From positions 744,001 through 808,000 of the forward strand of contig NZ_MSCH01000003.1 in NCBI RefSeq assembly GCF_002954545.1: a stretch of 64,000 nt of DNA, read 5' to 3'. This stretch comes from Psychrosphaera saromensis. Its GTDB lineage: Bacteria; Pseudomonadota; Gammaproteobacteria; Enterobacterales; Alteromonadaceae. Below the pieces are notes generated by a model, which saw only the letters and a program-made list of their open reading frames with translations, did no database searches and was not told the DNA's origin. The translations under genes were made by a program, and so were the position numbers. Below are positions 49,466 to 63,835 of this stretch, one piece after another. How positions within the stretch are numbered: position 1 is the stretch's first letter; every line of letters begins with the position of its first letter.

Positions 49466-51355
49466 CTAAGCGGTTTTACGTAACGCGCCTTGTTTTTTTA
49501 GATAAATTAATAGCAATGATATTGCAGCAGGCGTAATACCTGAAATTCTAGATGCTTGTCCGATAGTTTCTGGACGTGCATCTTTTAATTTAGCCACAAC
49601 TTCATTAGATAAACCACTTACTGTTGAATATTCAAAATCTGCTGGCAATATTGTTTTTTCATGACGTTGCAGTTTTTCAATTTCTAGTAATTGACGGTCT
49701 ATATAACCTTGATATTTAATTTGTATCTCGGCTTGTTCAGCAGCTTGAACGTTATCGCAACCTGGACCGATACCTTCAATTTTCATCAAATCATCGTATC
49801 TAATTTCAGGTCTTCTTAGTAATTCTTCTAAACTCGCTTCTTTCGACATTGGCGATTTTAATAATGCATTCACTTGATCAATACTTGCATGATCTTTATG
49901 AACCCAAGTTGATTTTAAACGTTGTTTTTCAATGGCTACTTTTTCCATTTTTTCATTAAACAACTGCCAGCGTTTATCACATACTAAGCCTAGTTCACGG
50001 CCTTTTTCAGTAAGACGAATATCGGCATTATCTTCTCTAAGCATTAGTCTGTATTCAGCACGACTTGTGAACATCCTGTACGGTTCTTTAGTCCCTAGAG
50101 TTGCTAAGTCGTCGATTAAAACACCAATGTAAGCTTTGTCTCTTGTTGGGATCCATTGTTCAGCTTCTTTAGAACGTAATCCTGCATTTGTTCCTGCAAT
50201 TAATCCTTGAGCACCGGCTTCTTCGTAACCGGTTGTGCCATTGATTTGGCCAGCAAAATACAATCCGTTAATAAATTTAGTTTCTAACGTTTGTTTTAAG
50301 TCTCTAGGATCAAAATAATCATATTCAATTGCATAACCAGGACGAGTGATGTGTGCGTTTTCAAATCCAGCAATTGACCGTACTAAGTCAACTTGAACAT
50401 CAAAAGGTAAACTAGTTGAAATACCGTTTGGATAAACTTCGTGTGTTGTTAATCCTTCTGGCTCTACAAATATTTGATGTTGATCTTTATCAGCAAAACG
50501 AACAATTTTATCTTCAATTGAAGGGCAATAACGTGGGCCAATACCCTCTATTACGCCTGAATACATTGGAGATCTGTCTAATCCACCTCGAATAATATCG
50601 TGTGTCTTTTCATTGGTATAAGTTATGAAACAAGGCACTTGTTGAGGATGTGTGTCATTTTCGCTTATGTATGAAAAATAAGGTGTTGGTGTATCACCTG
50701 GTTGTTCTTGCATAACAGAGAAATCAATACTTCTAGCGTCTATTCTAGGTGGTGTTCCTGTTTTTAAACGGTCTACTCTAAATGGTAATTCTCTTAATCT
50801 ATCAGCAAGTGCGATCGATGGAGGATCGCCTGCTCTGCCACCTGAGTGGTTTTCTAACCCAATATGTATCTTTCCACCAAGGAAGGTACCTACGGTCAGT
50901 ACAACTGATTTGGCTTTGAATTTTAAGCCCATTTGAGTGACTACACCAACAACCGTTTCGTTCTCTACGATCAAATCATCGCAAGATTGTTGGAATATTT
51001 TTAAATTTGGTTGGTTTTCAAGAGTTTCTCTAATGAATGCTTTGTATAAAATACGATCTGCTTGAGCTCGTGTTGCTCTAACGGCAGGTCCTTTAGAGGA
51101 ATTTAATGTTCTAAACTGAATACCAGAAGCATCTGCAGCTAATGCCATTGAGCCACCAAGAGCATCAATTTCTTTAACTAAATGACCTTTCCCAATCCCA
51201 CCAATTGCAGGATTACATGACATTTGACCTAATGTATCAACGTTATGGGTTAACAAAAGAGTACTTTGTCCCATTCTTGCAGCCGCAAGTGCAGCTTCTG
51301 TTCCAGCATGGCCACCGCCAACTACGATTACATCAAATTGTTCAGCAAAAATCAT
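49466..51355 (-). CDS. mnmG: tRNA uridine 5-carboxymethylaminomethyl modification enzyme, FAD subunit
   Basis: 629 aa. FAD-binding [19 protein letters not shown] near residue 12, [14 protein letters not shown], and C-terminal [14 protein letters not shown] region. Acts with MnmE to make cmnm5U34 in tRNAs. Its 5' end faces oriC, minus strand. Confidence 0.97.
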   Translation of the reverse strand: MIFAEQFDVIVVGGGHAGTEAALAAARMGQSTLLLTHNVDTLGQMSCNPAIGGIGKGHLVKEIDALGGSMALAADASGIQFRTLNSSKGPAVRATRAQADRILYKAFIRETLENQPNLKIFQQSCDDLIVENETVVGVVTQMGLKFKAKSVVLTVGTFLGGKIHIGLENHSGGRAGDPPSIALADRLRELPFRVDRLKTGTPPRIDARSIDFSVMQEQPGDTPTPYFSYISENDTHPQQVPCFITYTNEKTHDIIRGGLDRSPMYSGVIEGIGPRYCPSIEDKIVRFADKDQHQIFVEPEGLTTHEVYPNGISTSLPFDVQVDLVRSIAGFENAHITRPGYAIEYDYFDPRDLKQTLETKFINGLYFAGQINGTTGYEEAGAQGLIAGTNAGLRSKEAEQWIPTRDKAYIGVLIDDLATLGTKEPYRMFTSRAEYRLMLREDNADIRLTEKGRELGLVCDKRWQLFNEKMEKVAIEKQRLKSTWVHKDHASIDQVNALLKSPMSKEASLEELLRRPEIRYDDLMKIEGIGPGCDNVQAAEQAEIQIKYQGYIDRQLLEIEKLQRHEKTILPADFEYSTVSGLSNEVVAKLKDARPETIGQASRISGITPAAISLLLIYLKKQGALRKTA

Positions 51356-51670
51356 TTGTACCTCAGGTTACTTTAATCCAGTTTTTAATAGATATCTAAA
51401 ATAAAGATCCTCTAAAAAAGGGCGCGTATTCTATCTTTCTTTTTACTGGAATGAAACGGTTATTTATTATTCAGAATACCTTCGTTTTTCAAAGGTGTGT
51501 CCCTTTATATATATAAGATCTTTTTAAAGATCTTTTATTACTTTTACTATTAACTAACTTAATTTTGTTAGTAAGTCATTTTTTCCCTATAAATACATTA
51601 CCTTAGTAACTTTATATGTTGTGATCATTCTTTGATCTACTTGGGTTTAACCTGCATATAAAAATAGGGG

Positions 51671-51679
51671 TTATCCACA
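51671..51679 (+). promoter_or_regulatory. DnaA box (perfect)
   Basis: TTATCCACA, consensus R1-type box, on the mnmG side of the origin core. Confidence 0.9.
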
Positions 51680-51743
51680 AGTACTTTAGTCACAATAGTT
51701 ATATTCTGGATATCTCCAGTTAGATCAGAGGATCTTAACGATC

Positions 51744-51752
51744 TTATACACA
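51744..51752 (+). promoter_or_regulatory. DnaA box (R2-like)
   Basis: TTATACACA, same sequence as E. coli oriC R2. Confidence 0.85.
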
Positions 51753-51777
51753 AGGATATATTTATTGGCTAACTTTG

Positions 51778-51795
51778 TGTTGATAATGTGGATAA
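51778..51795 (-). promoter_or_regulatory. Two abutting DnaA boxes
   Basis: TGTTGATAA (51778-51786, one mismatch) directly followed by TGTGGATAA (51787-51795, perfect), both in minus orientation. Confidence 0.85.
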
Positions 51796-51916
51796 GCTGA
51801 GTACTAGTTGTGAAAAGGTTATTTATTGCTCTGAATAGGGTGTGGGATGTTAATAACAATTAAGATCCAATTTTATTGTTTTTTATTATTGGATCCTAAT
51901 TTATTTCGATCAAATG

Positions 51917-52363
51917 TTAGTTTAGGCTTGATATTAGGGGTAAAAGATCTGCTAACCATTCCATTACAAGGTCTTCGGGCATCTCTTCATTCATAGCGTC
52001 AACCTGAAAAATAGGGGTAATAAGCTCAATACCTAACGCTAAAAGCTGATCTTTTATCTTGGTTCCTGCTTGGCAATAAGTGTCATAACTGGAATCTCCT
52101 AAGGATATGATCATTGCTTTTTTACCGCATAAGTCCGTTTGGTTATCTGTGAGAGATTGGATGAAAGGTTGTAAGTTGTTAGGAATGTCTCCAGCGCCAT
52201 GTGTGGATGTGATTATTATCCATAAGTTAGAAGTCGATAATAACTCTAACTCCGGCTCTAAGGTCGCTCTGGATTCAATTTCGTTAGCTTCTAATAACTC
52301 TAACACTTCATCTGCTACATATTCTGCAGTACCTGTTTCTGTTCCTACTATTAATTCGATCAT
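51917..52363 (-). CDS. mioC: Flavodoxin-like protein MioC
   Basis: 148 aa from ATG 52363 (MIELIVGTETGTAEYVADE); the frame's upstream TTG 52378 adds five residues that look like a leader only. Flavodoxin FMN-site TETGTAEY, ITSTHGAGDIPNN and ISLGDSSYDTYC. Located beside oriC like E. coli mioC, transcribed toward it. Confidence 0.88.
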   Translation of the reverse strand: MIELIVGTETGTAEYVADEVLELLEANEIESRATLEPELELLSTSNLWIIITSTHGAGDIPNNLQPFIQSLTDNQTDLCGKKAMIISLGDSSYDTYCQAGTKIKDQLLALGIELITPIFQVDAMNEEMPEDLVMEWLADLLPLISSLN

Positions 52364-52399
52364 AGTTTTCTTATTCAATTTATTTGATGTTTATTAGTA

Positions 52400-53779
52400 T
52401 TATTTACCGATACAAAATGAGCTAAAGATTCGGCCTAATAAGTCATCCGAACTAAATTCACCGGTTATTTCATTTAAGTGTTGCTGGGCGATACGTAGCT
52501 CTTCCGCTAAAATTTCACCTGCAATGTAAGAAAGTAACTGTTCCTTACCCGTTATTAAATGGGAATAAGCAGCATCGAGAGCGTCTAAATGGCGGCGTCT
52601 TGCCATAAAGGTACCTTCTGTTGTGCCTTGAAAGCCCATGGATTTTTTAAGGTGTACTCTTAATTCTTCAATACCAATATTATGTTGAGCTGAAATAGAT
52701 AAAACTGGGATGTCTCCATCTACATGAATCTCTTGTTGGTTTAATTCAACCAAATCTATTTTATTGCGAACAATCGTAATAGGCATATTTTCTGGTAATT
52801 TGGCCATAAATTCGGGCCATATTTCACCTGGCTGTAAACTCTCATTTTCGCTCGCATCAACTAAAAGCAATACTTTATCTGCGGATACTATTTCTTGCCA
52901 AGCGCGTTCAATACCAATTTGCTCTACTTTGTCTGGGCTTTCTCTAAGACCTGCTGTATCAATAATATGTAACGGCATACCGTCAATGTGAATATGCTCT
53001 TTTAATACGTCACGAGTCGTTCCAGCTATGTCTGTTACTATGGCTGAGTCTTTACCTGATAACGCGTTCAATAAAGATGATTTACCGGCGTTTGGTTTAC
53101 CAGCAATAACTACTTTCATGCCTTCGCGTATTATTGAACCCTGTTTGGCTTGGTTTTGTACTGTGACTAGATAATCGATAATAGCGAGTAGGTCTTTTTC
53201 TACTTTACCGTCAGATAAGAAATCGATTTCTTCATCTGGAAAATCGATAGCTGCTTCAACATAAATACGTAGACGTATCATCTGCTCTACAAGCTGATTA
53301 ATTTTGTTTGAGAATTCACCCTGTAATGATTGCATTGCAGACTTAGCTGCTTGTACAGAGTTACTTTCAATTAAATCTGCAATTGCTTCAGCTTGTGCCA
53401 AATCAATTTTGTCATTTAAAAAAGCTCGTTCGGAGAACTCACCAGCACGCGCTAGGCGAATTCCTTCAATTTGAGTAATTTGTTGTAATATCATATCAAC
53501 AATAATTGGGCCGCCATGACCTTGTAGTTCTAGTACATCTTCGCCGGTGAATGAATTTGGCCCTTTAAAAAATAATGCTATGCCTTGGTCTAATAATTCC
53601 CCATCTAATGCTTTAAATGGTAAATAGTCTGCGTAACGTGTTTTAGGACACTTACCTAAAATCTTGTTAGCAACTAATTCTGCTTGTGGACCCGATACTC
53701 TGATTATGCCAACCCCTCCTTTTCCTGGGGCAGTTGCTTGTGCAGCTATGGTGTCATTTGAATAAGCTAGTACGGTCAT
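52400..53779 (-). CDS. mnmE: tRNA modification GTPase MnmE
   Basis: 459 aa. N-terminal formyl-THF-binding domain ([12 protein letters not shown]), GTPase domain with [20 protein letters not shown] and NKID, and terminal CIGK with the catalytic Cys (FCIGK). Partner of MnmG. 33 bp after mioC reading away, minus strand. Confidence 0.97.
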   Translation of the reverse strand: MTVLAYSNDTIAAQATAPGKGGVGIIRVSGPQAELVANKILGKCPKTRYADYLPFKALDGELLDQGIALFFKGPNSFTGEDVLELQGHGGPIIVDMILQQITQIEGIRLARAGEFSERAFLNDKIDLAQAEAIADLIESNSVQAAKSAMQSLQGEFSNKINQLVEQMIRLRIYVEAAIDFPDEEIDFLSDGKVEKDLLAIIDYLVTVQNQAKQGSIIREGMKVVIAGKPNAGKSSLLNALSGKDSAIVTDIAGTTRDVLKEHIHIDGMPLHIIDTAGLRESPDKVEQIGIERAWQEIVSADKVLLLVDASENESLQPGEIWPEFMAKLPENMPITIVRNKIDLVELNQQEIHVDGDIPVLSISAQHNIGIEELRVHLKKSMGFQGTTEGTFMARRRHLDALDAAYSHLITGKEQLLSYIAGEILAEELRIAQQHLNEITGEFSSDDLLGRIFSSFCIGK

Positions 53780-53806
53780 TGGAGTATCTCTTTGAATTTA
53801 ATGCAA

Positions 53807-53834
53807 TAAAAAAGGTGACTAAATAGTCACCTTT
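53807..53834 (-). terminator. yidC terminator
   Basis: Minus strand: AAAGGTGACT, loop ATTT, AGTCACCTTT then TTTATT. Separates yidC from mnmE. Confidence 0.88.
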
Positions 53835-53892
53835 GATTTTAACTCAATTTTAAAAAACAGTTCAGCACTTTTACTAAACCGTTTACATAGAG

Positions 53893-55545
53893 TTATTTTT
53901 TAGCTGCGTTTTTTTTATCTATGTTTCTATAAATGAACAGCATTTGTAGGATAGATATTACGTTTGATATAAACCAATACAATACCAATCCTGCTGGGAA
54001 CATAATAAAGAATACAGAGAAAATAACTGGCATCCACAACATCATTTTTTGTTGCATAGGATCGGTAGTTGGTGTTGGTGATAACTTCTGCATTAAGAAC
54101 ATAGAAGCACCAAACAGCGCAGGTAAAATATAATATGGGTCAGAAGCTGAAAGGTCGGAAATCCATAAACCAAATGGTGCATGACGTAATTCAACACTTT
54201 CTAAGAATACCCAATATAACGCTAAGAAAATCGGCATCTGTAGAAGAAGAGGTAAACAACCACCCATTGGATTTACTTTTTCTTTCTTATATAACTCCAT
54301 TGTCGCTTGACCAAATTTCTGACGGTCATCACCAAAGCGCTCTTTTAGCTTAGCCATTTTAGGCTGTAATGCACGCATCTTAGCCATAGACTCATATTGC
54401 TTCTTGGTTAATGGATACATCAACATTTTAACAAAGACGGTGATTAATATAATTGCGATACCCCAGTTGCCCACAAAACCATAAATAGTGATAAGCAAAG
54501 AGAATAATATTTGGCTGATAAACCATAACATACCGTAATCAACGGTTAAGTCTAAAGTGTCATGCAGTTCACTAAGTTCGGCTTGATTTTTAGGACCTGA
54601 GAATAATGTCGCTTTATCTTCTACTGTTTCACCAGGTTGAATAACAACTTCTGGAGATTTAACACCTATGATCCCATATCTGCCATTTCCGACTACTTTA
54701 GTGAAGATGATGTTGTTCTGTTCTTTGGCCGGAACCCAAGCGCTTACAAAATAATGTTGGATCATGCCAACCCAACCACCTAATGTATTTTCATCAAGTT
54801 TTGTGTCTAACATGTCATCAAGGTCATAATGCTCATAAGATTCTTCCGCTGTAGAATAAGCTCCACCGCGATACGTTGGCATCATCATACTGCCTTCATC
54901 ACTTGAGAAATCTTGTTTTAATTGATAAAAAGGTAAAAATTGTAAAGATTTAGATGACGTGTTTTTAACTTTGAACGTAACATCAATAGAGTGTTTATTG
55001 CGTTGGAAGTAAAACGTTTTTGTTACTTCTAAACCATCTTTACTTGTATAAGTCATTGGAACAACAAGATCATCGCCTTCCATTACCCATTCGGTTTTTT
55101 CTATATGGTAGATAGGGCGACCTTCAGTTGAAGCATCAGGACCGTTGCGTCCAATTAATCCAGATTGAGCAACATAGACATTTGGCTCCTGAGATAACAA
55201 CACAAACTTATCATCTGATTTATGTTCAGCATCATGTTTCAGCAATACGGTTTTAACAACATCACCACCTTTAGTGTCAATATTTACCTCAAATGTATCT
55301 GTGGTAATAGTCACTAAGTGCTGTTCTTGTTTTGGTGTTTCAACGATGTCTGAACTAGGCGCTAATGGTAAATCACTGTTTGCATCAACAGATGAAGGTA
55401 AAGCCGAGCCAACAATATTATTATTTGTTTGTTCGATTTGAGGTGTTACTTGTGGGGTTGGGGAATAGTCAACGAGCCATTGTTGATATAACAAAAAACT
55501 TACTAATCCTAAACCAATAATTAAAAATGAACGTTGCGATTCCAT
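53893..55545 (-). CDS. yidC: Membrane protein insertase YidC
   Basis: 550 aa. N-terminal anchor, large periplasmic domain (residues about 25-340) and C-terminal insertase core with AIILITVFVKMLMYPLTKKQYESMAKM and QMPIFLALYWVFLESVELRHAPF; positively charged tail RNIDKKNAAKK. Inserts proteins such as Fo c. Minus strand, 5 bp after yidD. Confidence 0.97.
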   Translation of the reverse strand: MESQRSFLIIGLGLVSFLLYQQWLVDYSPTPQVTPQIEQTNNNIVGSALPSSVDANSDLPLAPSSDIVETPKQEQHLVTITTDTFEVNIDTKGGDVVKTVLLKHDAEHKSDDKFVLLSQEPNVYVAQSGLIGRNGPDASTEGRPIYHIEKTEWVMEGDDLVVPMTYTSKDGLEVTKTFYFQRNKHSIDVTFKVKNTSSKSLQFLPFYQLKQDFSSDEGSMMMPTYRGGAYSTAEESYEHYDLDDMLDTKLDENTLGGWVGMIQHYFVSAWVPAKEQNNIIFTKVVGNGRYGIIGVKSPEVVIQPGETVEDKATLFSGPKNQAELSELHDTLDLTVDYGMLWFISQILFSLLITIYGFVGNWGIAIILITVFVKMLMYPLTKKQYESMAKMRALQPKMAKLKERFGDDRQKFGQATMELYKKEKVNPMGGCLPLLLQMPIFLALYWVFLESVELRHAPFGLWISDLSASDPYYILPALFGASMFLMQKLSPTPTTDPMQQKMMLWMPVIFSVFFIMFPAGLVLYWFISNVISILQMLFIYRNIDKKNAAKK

Positions 55546-55550
55546 AGAGC

Positions 55551-55817
55551 TTAATTCTCTTTTTTTTCTATATTTGATTGAGTTGAATTTGGTACTGGAT
55601 CAAATCCACCTTGACTAAATGGGTTACATCTTAAAATACGTTTTAAACTTAACCAACAGCCTTTTATCGAACCATGGTGATTAATTGCATCAATTGCATA
55701 TTCTGAACAACTTGGATAAAAACGGCACTTTGCTGGAAACCAAGGACTTATCGCCTTTTGGTAAAACCTTATTATTGTTTTAAGGATTGCTCGCAACGCA
55801 GAGTTATTTTTTTCCAT
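55551..55817 (-). CDS. yidD: Membrane protein insertion efficiency factor YidD
   Basis: 88 aa. CRFYPSCSEYAIDAI, amphipathic helix and GGFDPVP. Overlaps rnpA by 46 bp. C-terminal tail KKEN longer than some relatives. Confidence 0.93.
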   Translation of the reverse strand: MEKNNSALRAILKTIIRFYQKAISPWFPAKCRFYPSCSEYAIDAINHHGSIKGCWLSLKRILRCNPFSQGGFDPVPNSTQSNIEKKEN

Positions 55818-56140
55818 AATTTATTCAATTGCTTATGCAGATGTTTATTGTCTGCTTCACCTATTTGGTTTCTGGCGATGACTACTATATCAATATTGGG
55901 CAAATTATGTTGATTTAAACGAAAGCTATCGCGAATTATTCGTTTAATTCTATTTCTACCAACTGCTGTTTTTTCTTTTTTCTTAGCAATCGTTAATCCA
56001 ATACGTGGATTTTCTAGATCATTAAATTTAGCTAATATTGTGATGTGATCAGAAACTGCTTTAACGGGGTGGTCAAAAACGCGGGAAAATTGAGAGGGAG
56101 TTACAAGGCGTAACTCCCTTGGAAAAGTATTACTTTTCAC
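55772..56140 (-). CDS. rnpA: Ribonuclease P protein component
   Basis: 122 aa, GTG start at 56140. RELRLVTPSQFSRVF, RIGLTIAKKKEKTAVGRNRIKR and a basic C-terminus. Processes tRNA 5' ends together with rnpB RNA. Two bases separate its start from the rpmH stop, suggesting coupling. Confidence 0.95.
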   Translation of the reverse strand: MKSNTFPRELRLVTPSQFSRVFDHPVKAVSDHITILAKFNDLENPRIGLTIAKKKEKTAVGRNRIKRIIRDSFRLNQHNLPNIDIVVIARNQIGEADNKHLHKQLNKLWKKITLRCEQSLKQ

Positions 56141-56142
56141 AA

Positions 56143-56301
<159 letters not shown>

Positions 56302-56362
56302 CTAATTAATGTAAATATTCCGCAGGTCGCGACCCCTGCAGGGTCCCAAAAAAGGACGCCGA

Positions 56363-56391
56363 ATAATATAGATAGATGGAAATATAGTCAA
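56363..56391 (-). promoter_or_regulatory. rpmH promoter
   Basis: Minus strand: -35 TTGACT (56391-56386), 17-bp spacer, -10 TATTAT (56368-56363). Leader of about 80 bases to rpmH ATG includes the GC-rich inverted sequence. Confidence 0.7.
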
Positions 56392-56457
56392 CACAATCAT
56401 TCAAAAAAACTAAAATTAATAAGATATACACATTTTTATCTTAATTTATCTGTAATT

Positions 56458-56466
56458 TGTGTATAA
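56458..56466 (-). promoter_or_regulatory. DnaA box in rpmH/dnaA region
   Basis: TGTGTATAA, i.e. TTATACACA on the minus strand. Confidence 0.75.
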
Positions 56467-56608
56467 CTTTGCTGTTTTAGCTCTATTTTGTTAATAAATG
56501 ACAATCAAATTTTAATCTATTATTTATTGGGTTTAACTCAAATATCACACGCCCTCTATCTATAAAATAAGGACTGATATTTTAATTGAAGTTTATTCAT
56601 ATTCTTTG

Positions 56609-56638
56609 TTGAGTTTGTGGATAAACCTAAGGCATAAT
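56609..56638 (+). promoter_or_regulatory. dnaA promoter with embedded DnaA box
   Basis: -35 TTGAGT (56609-56614), 18-bp spacer, -10 CATAAT (56633-56638). The spacer contains TGTGGATAA (56616-56624), a perfect box, so DnaA would repress its own transcription. Confidence 0.7.
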
Positions 56639-56695
56639 AGAAAATGCTTAACGGCGATTATAATTTTATAACCGTACATCATATTAGGATAATCA

Positions 56696-58087
56696 GTGTA
56701 TCAATCTCTTTGGCAAAGTTGCTTGCAAGTTCTCGAGCAAGAATTAACTTTGCAGCAGTTCAATATGTGGATACGACCACTGCAGTTACATAGCTCAGAA
56801 AAGCTAATTACTCTGTATGCGCCAAATAGATTTGTCTTGGACTGGGTTAGAGATAAATACATGGTTCGTATTTCTGAACTGTTAGGTCAGTTTGGTGATG
56901 CGGATAATATCCCTAGCGTTAACTTTGATGTTGGTTCAAAAATAGTTAATGCGCCTAGTAATCAGGCGCCAGTGACGCCAAGTCCATCTAGTAACACTGT
57001 GAATGCACCTTCACATACTCCATCTCGTGTCATGCCGATTAATAATCAGAGCTTACGCACAAACCATAAATCAAATATAAATGAATCTTATACCTTTGAT
57101 AGCTTTGTTGAAGGTAACAGCAACCAATTAGCACGTGCTGCAGCAATGCAAGTGGCCGATAATCCTGGTAATGCTTATAACCCATTGTTTTTATATGGTG
57201 GTACAGGTTTAGGTAAAACTCACTTATTGCACGCTGTTGGTAATGGCATTATGGATAATAAGAAAGATGCCAAAGTGGTTTATATGCATTCTGAACGTTT
57301 TGTACAGGACATGGTTAAAGCATTGCAAAATAACGCCATTGAAGAATTTAAGCGTTACTACCGTGGATTAGATGCGCTGTTAATAGATGATATTCAGTTC
57401 TTTGCTAAAAAAGACCGTTCACAAGAAGAGTTTTTCCATACCTTTAATGCATTACTTGAAGGTAACAAACAAATAATTTTAACATCCGATCGATATCCAA
57501 AAGAAATCGATGGGGTTGAAGATAGACTAAAAAGCCGATTTGGTTGGGGCTTAAATGTGCCAATTGAGCCACCAGAGTTAGAAACTCGTGTGGCAATCTT
57601 AATGAAAAAAGCACATCAAAGTAAGGTTAAAATACCAGAAGAAGTTGCCTTTTTTATTGCTAAAAGATTACGTTCTAACGTTAGAGAGTTAGAAGGGGCA
57701 CTTAATAGGGTGATAGCGAACGCTAACTTCACCGGTAGACCTATTACAATTGATTTTGTAAAAGACGCATTAAGAGACTTATTAGCCTTACAAGATAAAT
57801 TAGTAACGATCGATAATATTCAAAAGACAGTTGCCGAGTACTTTAAAATACGAGTGGCTGATATTTTGTCTAAGCGCAGAAGTCGTTCGGTCGCTAGACC
57901 AAGACAAATTGCCATGTCGTTAGCAAAAGAATTAACTAACCATAGCTTGCCTGAAATTGGTGATGCATTTGGTGGCAGAGACCATACAACCGTTCTGCAT
58001 GCGTGTAGAAAGATCAAAGAATTAAAAGAAGAAAGTCACGAAATTAAAGAAGATGTTCAAAACCTGAACAGAATCTTGTCTTCGTAG
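56696..58087 (+). CDS. dnaA: Chromosomal replication initiator protein DnaA
   Basis: 463 aa, GTG start after AGGA. Domain I (1-85) with MWIRPLQ, variable linker (86-130), AAA+ domain with Walker [10 protein letters not shown] (168-176) and [10 protein letters not shown], and DNA-binding domain IV with [14 protein letters not shown] and [15 protein letters not shown]. Initiates replication at oriC, 5 kb away. Confidence 0.98.
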   Translation: MYQSLWQSCLQVLEQELTLQQFNMWIRPLQLHSSEKLITLYAPNRFVLDWVRDKYMVRISELLGQFGDADNIPSVNFDVGSKIVNAPSNQAPVTPSPSSNTVNAPSHTPSRVMPINNQSLRTNHKSNINESYTFDSFVEGNSNQLARAAAMQVADNPGNAYNPLFLYGGTGLGKTHLLHAVGNGIMDNKKDAKVVYMHSERFVQDMVKALQNNAIEEFKRYYRGLDALLIDDIQFFAKKDRSQEEFFHTFNALLEGNKQIILTSDRYPKEIDGVEDRLKSRFGWGLNVPIEPPELETRVAILMKKAHQSKVKIPEEVAFFIAKRLRSNVRELEGALNRVIANANFTGRPITIDFVKDALRDLLALQDKLVTIDNIQKTVAEYFKIRVADILSKRRSRSVARPRQIAMSLAKELTNHSLPEIGDAFGGRDHTTVLHACRKIKELKEESHEIKEDVQNLNRILSS

Positions 58088-58100
58088 TGGGAATAGACAA

Positions 58101-59204
58101 ATGCATATAATTATTAGTAAAGAAGCATTATTAAGACCGTTAACATTAGTATCTGGTGCTATTGAGCGTAAACATACGTTACCAATCCTATCAAATGTAT
58201 TAATTGAAACTTCACTTGAAGAAGTCAAATTTACCGGCACAGATATGGAAGTTGAATTAGTCGCTTCTGCTGTACCAGGTAATGTAATTCAAGCTGGTGC
58301 GATAACCGTTCCGGCCAAGAAGTTATTTGATATATGTCGTTCATTACCAGACAACTCAGAAATCGAGTTTAAAGTTGATGGTCATTCAGCGGTTGTTAAA
58401 TCAGGCAAAAGTAAATTTAGCCTTTCAACTTTACCTGCAAGCGATTATCCAAACCTTGAAGAATGGTCTAGTTCAGAAAAAATTGAATTAACTCGCCATG
58501 CATTAAGAGCACTTATTGAAAGTACTCATTTCTCTATGGCAAACCAAGACGTTCGTTATTACTTAAATGGTATGTCGTTTGAATTAGAGCCTAATTTAAT
58601 TAGAACTGTATCTACAGACGGCCACAGACTTGCTCTAGCGCAACAACCTATCGTTAATGGGTTAACAGAGCAAAGACAAGTTATAGTGCCGCGTAAGGCT
58701 GTTCTAGAGATTATACGCTTACTAGAAGATGACGATGCCGTTATCCAATTGCATATTGGTAGTAATCATATTCGTATAGAAGAGCAAAACTTTATATTCA
58801 CAACTAAGTTAGTGGATGGACGTTTTCCTGATTACCGTAGAGTACTTCCACAAGGCGGCGATAAAACAATTGTTGCTGACAAGTCTATGTTGAAAGAAGT
58901 ATTCCAGCGCGTGTCTATTTTATCTAATGAGAAATTTAAAGGTGTTCGTTTAAATCTATCTAACGGTGAATTATTAGTTTCTGCTAATAACCCAGAGCAA
59001 GAGCAAGCTGAAGAATCTGCTATTGTTGATTACACGGGTGATTCATTGGAAATAGGCTTTAACGTGTCTTATATGATCGATGTGTTAAATAATATTAAAA
59101 CAGACACAGTTAAAATTATGCTAGCGGACTCAAACAGTAGTGCGTTAATTGAAGGTTATGACGACGGATCTAGTTTATACGTTGTTATGCCGATGAAACT
59201 TTAG
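58101..59204 (+). CDS. dnaN: DNA polymerase III beta sliding clamp
   Basis: 367 aa. Three structurally similar domains; starts MHIIISKEALLRPLTLVSGAIE and ends ALIEGYDDGSSLYVVMPMKL. 13 bp after dnaA. Confidence 0.98.
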   Translation: MHIIISKEALLRPLTLVSGAIERKHTLPILSNVLIETSLEEVKFTGTDMEVELVASAVPGNVIQAGAITVPAKKLFDICRSLPDNSEIEFKVDGHSAVVKSGKSKFSLSTLPASDYPNLEEWSSSEKIELTRHALRALIESTHFSMANQDVRYYLNGMSFELEPNLIRTVSTDGHRLALAQQPIVNGLTEQRQVIVPRKAVLEIIRLLEDDDAVIQLHIGSNHIRIEEQNFIFTTKLVDGRFPDYRRVLPQGGDKTIVADKSMLKEVFQRVSILSNEKFKGVRLNLSNGELLVSANNPEQEQAEESAIVDYTGDSLEIGFNVSYMIDVLNNIKTDTVKIMLADSNSSALIEGYDDGSSLYVVMPMKL

Positions 59205-59236
59205 TTGGCTAGTTTATCTTTGGTTAATATCAATAA

Positions 59237-62802
<3,566 letters not shown>

Positions 62803-62818
62803 GTTAATTACATTTATT

Positions 62819-62854
62819 AATAAAGCCTACCAGCTTGTGCTGCTAGGCTTTATT
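62819..62854 (+). terminator. gyrB terminator
   Basis: AATAAAGCCTA and TAGGCTTTATT (11 bp perfect) around an inner CAGC/GCTG stem. Lies 16 bp after gyrB. Confidence 0.85.
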
Positions 62855-62917
62855 ACGTTTAAGTCATCACTAAAATTAACGAATAGATTAACTTATAAGG
62901 TTCAATAGAACAGAGTT

Positions 62918-63832
62918 ATGAGCAAATATAATAGTAATACATTTCAAGGCCTGATCTTAGCGTTACAAGATTATTGGGCTAGACAAGGCTGTGTCATCAT
63001 TCAACCACTAGATATGCAAGTTGGTGCTGGTACTTTTCATCCAATGACATTCTTACGTTCGTTAGGTCCTGAGCCTATGAGCAGTGCTTATGTGCAACCG
63101 TGTCGTCGTCCTACAGATGGTCGTTATGGTGAAAACCCAAATCGTCTACAACATTATTATCAATTCCAAGTAATGTTGAAGCCATCTCCAAAGAATATTC
63201 AAGAGCTATATTTAGGCTCTCTAGAAGAGCTAGGTTTGGATACATTGGTTAACGACATACGTTTTGTTGAAGACAACTGGGAATCTCCTACGTTGGGCGC
63301 ATGGGGCTTAGGTTGGGAAGTTTGGTTAAACGGAATGGAAGTAACACAGTTTACTTATTTCCAACAGGTTGGTGGTATTGAATGCTCACCTGTAACCGGC
63401 GAAATCACTTACGGCCTTGAACGTTTAGCTATGTATTTGCAAGGTGTTGATAGTATTTATGACCTAGTGTGGACTGACGGTCCGTTAGGTAAAGTTACTT
63501 ATGGTGATGTTTTCCACCAGAACGAAGTAGAGCAGTCGACGTATAACTTTGAACATGCAGACGTAGATGCGTTATTTGCTGAGTTTGACCAGGCTGAAAA
63601 AGAAAGCCAAAAGTTAATTGAAGCAAGTTTACCGCTACCAGCTTATGAGCAAGTTATGAAAGCATCTCATGCATTTAATATGTTAGATGCTCGTCACGCG
63701 ATATCAGTGACAGAACGTCAGCGTTATATATTACGTGTTCGTAGTTTGTCGAAAGCATGTGCTCAAGCATATTACGATGCGAGAGAGCAGCTAGGATTTC
63801 CTCTTTGTAAAACTAATTCGGCTGAGGATTAA
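62918..63832 (+). CDS. glyQ: Glycyl-tRNA synthetase alpha subunit
   Basis: 304 aa class II synthetase alpha chain. [40 protein letters not shown], and [19 protein letters not shown]. Works as alpha2beta2 with GlyS encoded next. Length as in E. coli (303). Confidence 0.98.
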   Translation: MSKYNSNTFQGLILALQDYWARQGCVIIQPLDMQVGAGTFHPMTFLRSLGPEPMSSAYVQPCRRPTDGRYGENPNRLQHYYQFQVMLKPSPKNIQELYLGSLEELGLDTLVNDIRFVEDNWESPTLGAWGLGWEVWLNGMEVTQFTYFQQVGGIECSPVTGEITYGLERLAMYLQGVDSIYDLVWTDGPLGKVTYGDVFHQNEVEQSTYNFEHADVDALFAEFDQAEKESQKLIEASLPLPAYEQVMKASHAFNMLDARHAISVTERQRYILRVRSLSKACAQAYYDAREQLGFPLCKTNSAED

Positions 63833-63835
63833 AAA

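Larger units (their letters stand above)
51406..51916. other. Origin of chromosomal replication (oriC)
   Basis: About 560 bp between mnmG and mioC. AT-rich unwinding region (51505-51560) with GATCTTTTTAAAG and GATCTTTTATTAC, the latter 11 of 13 bases like one E. coli oriC 13-mer. DnaA boxes TTATCCACA at 51671, TTATACACA at 51744, TGTTGATAA (one mismatch) at 51778 and TGTGGATAA at 51787. Eleven GATC sites between 51406 and 51908 suggest Dam and SeqA control. Same location as E. coli oriC. Confidence 0.9.
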
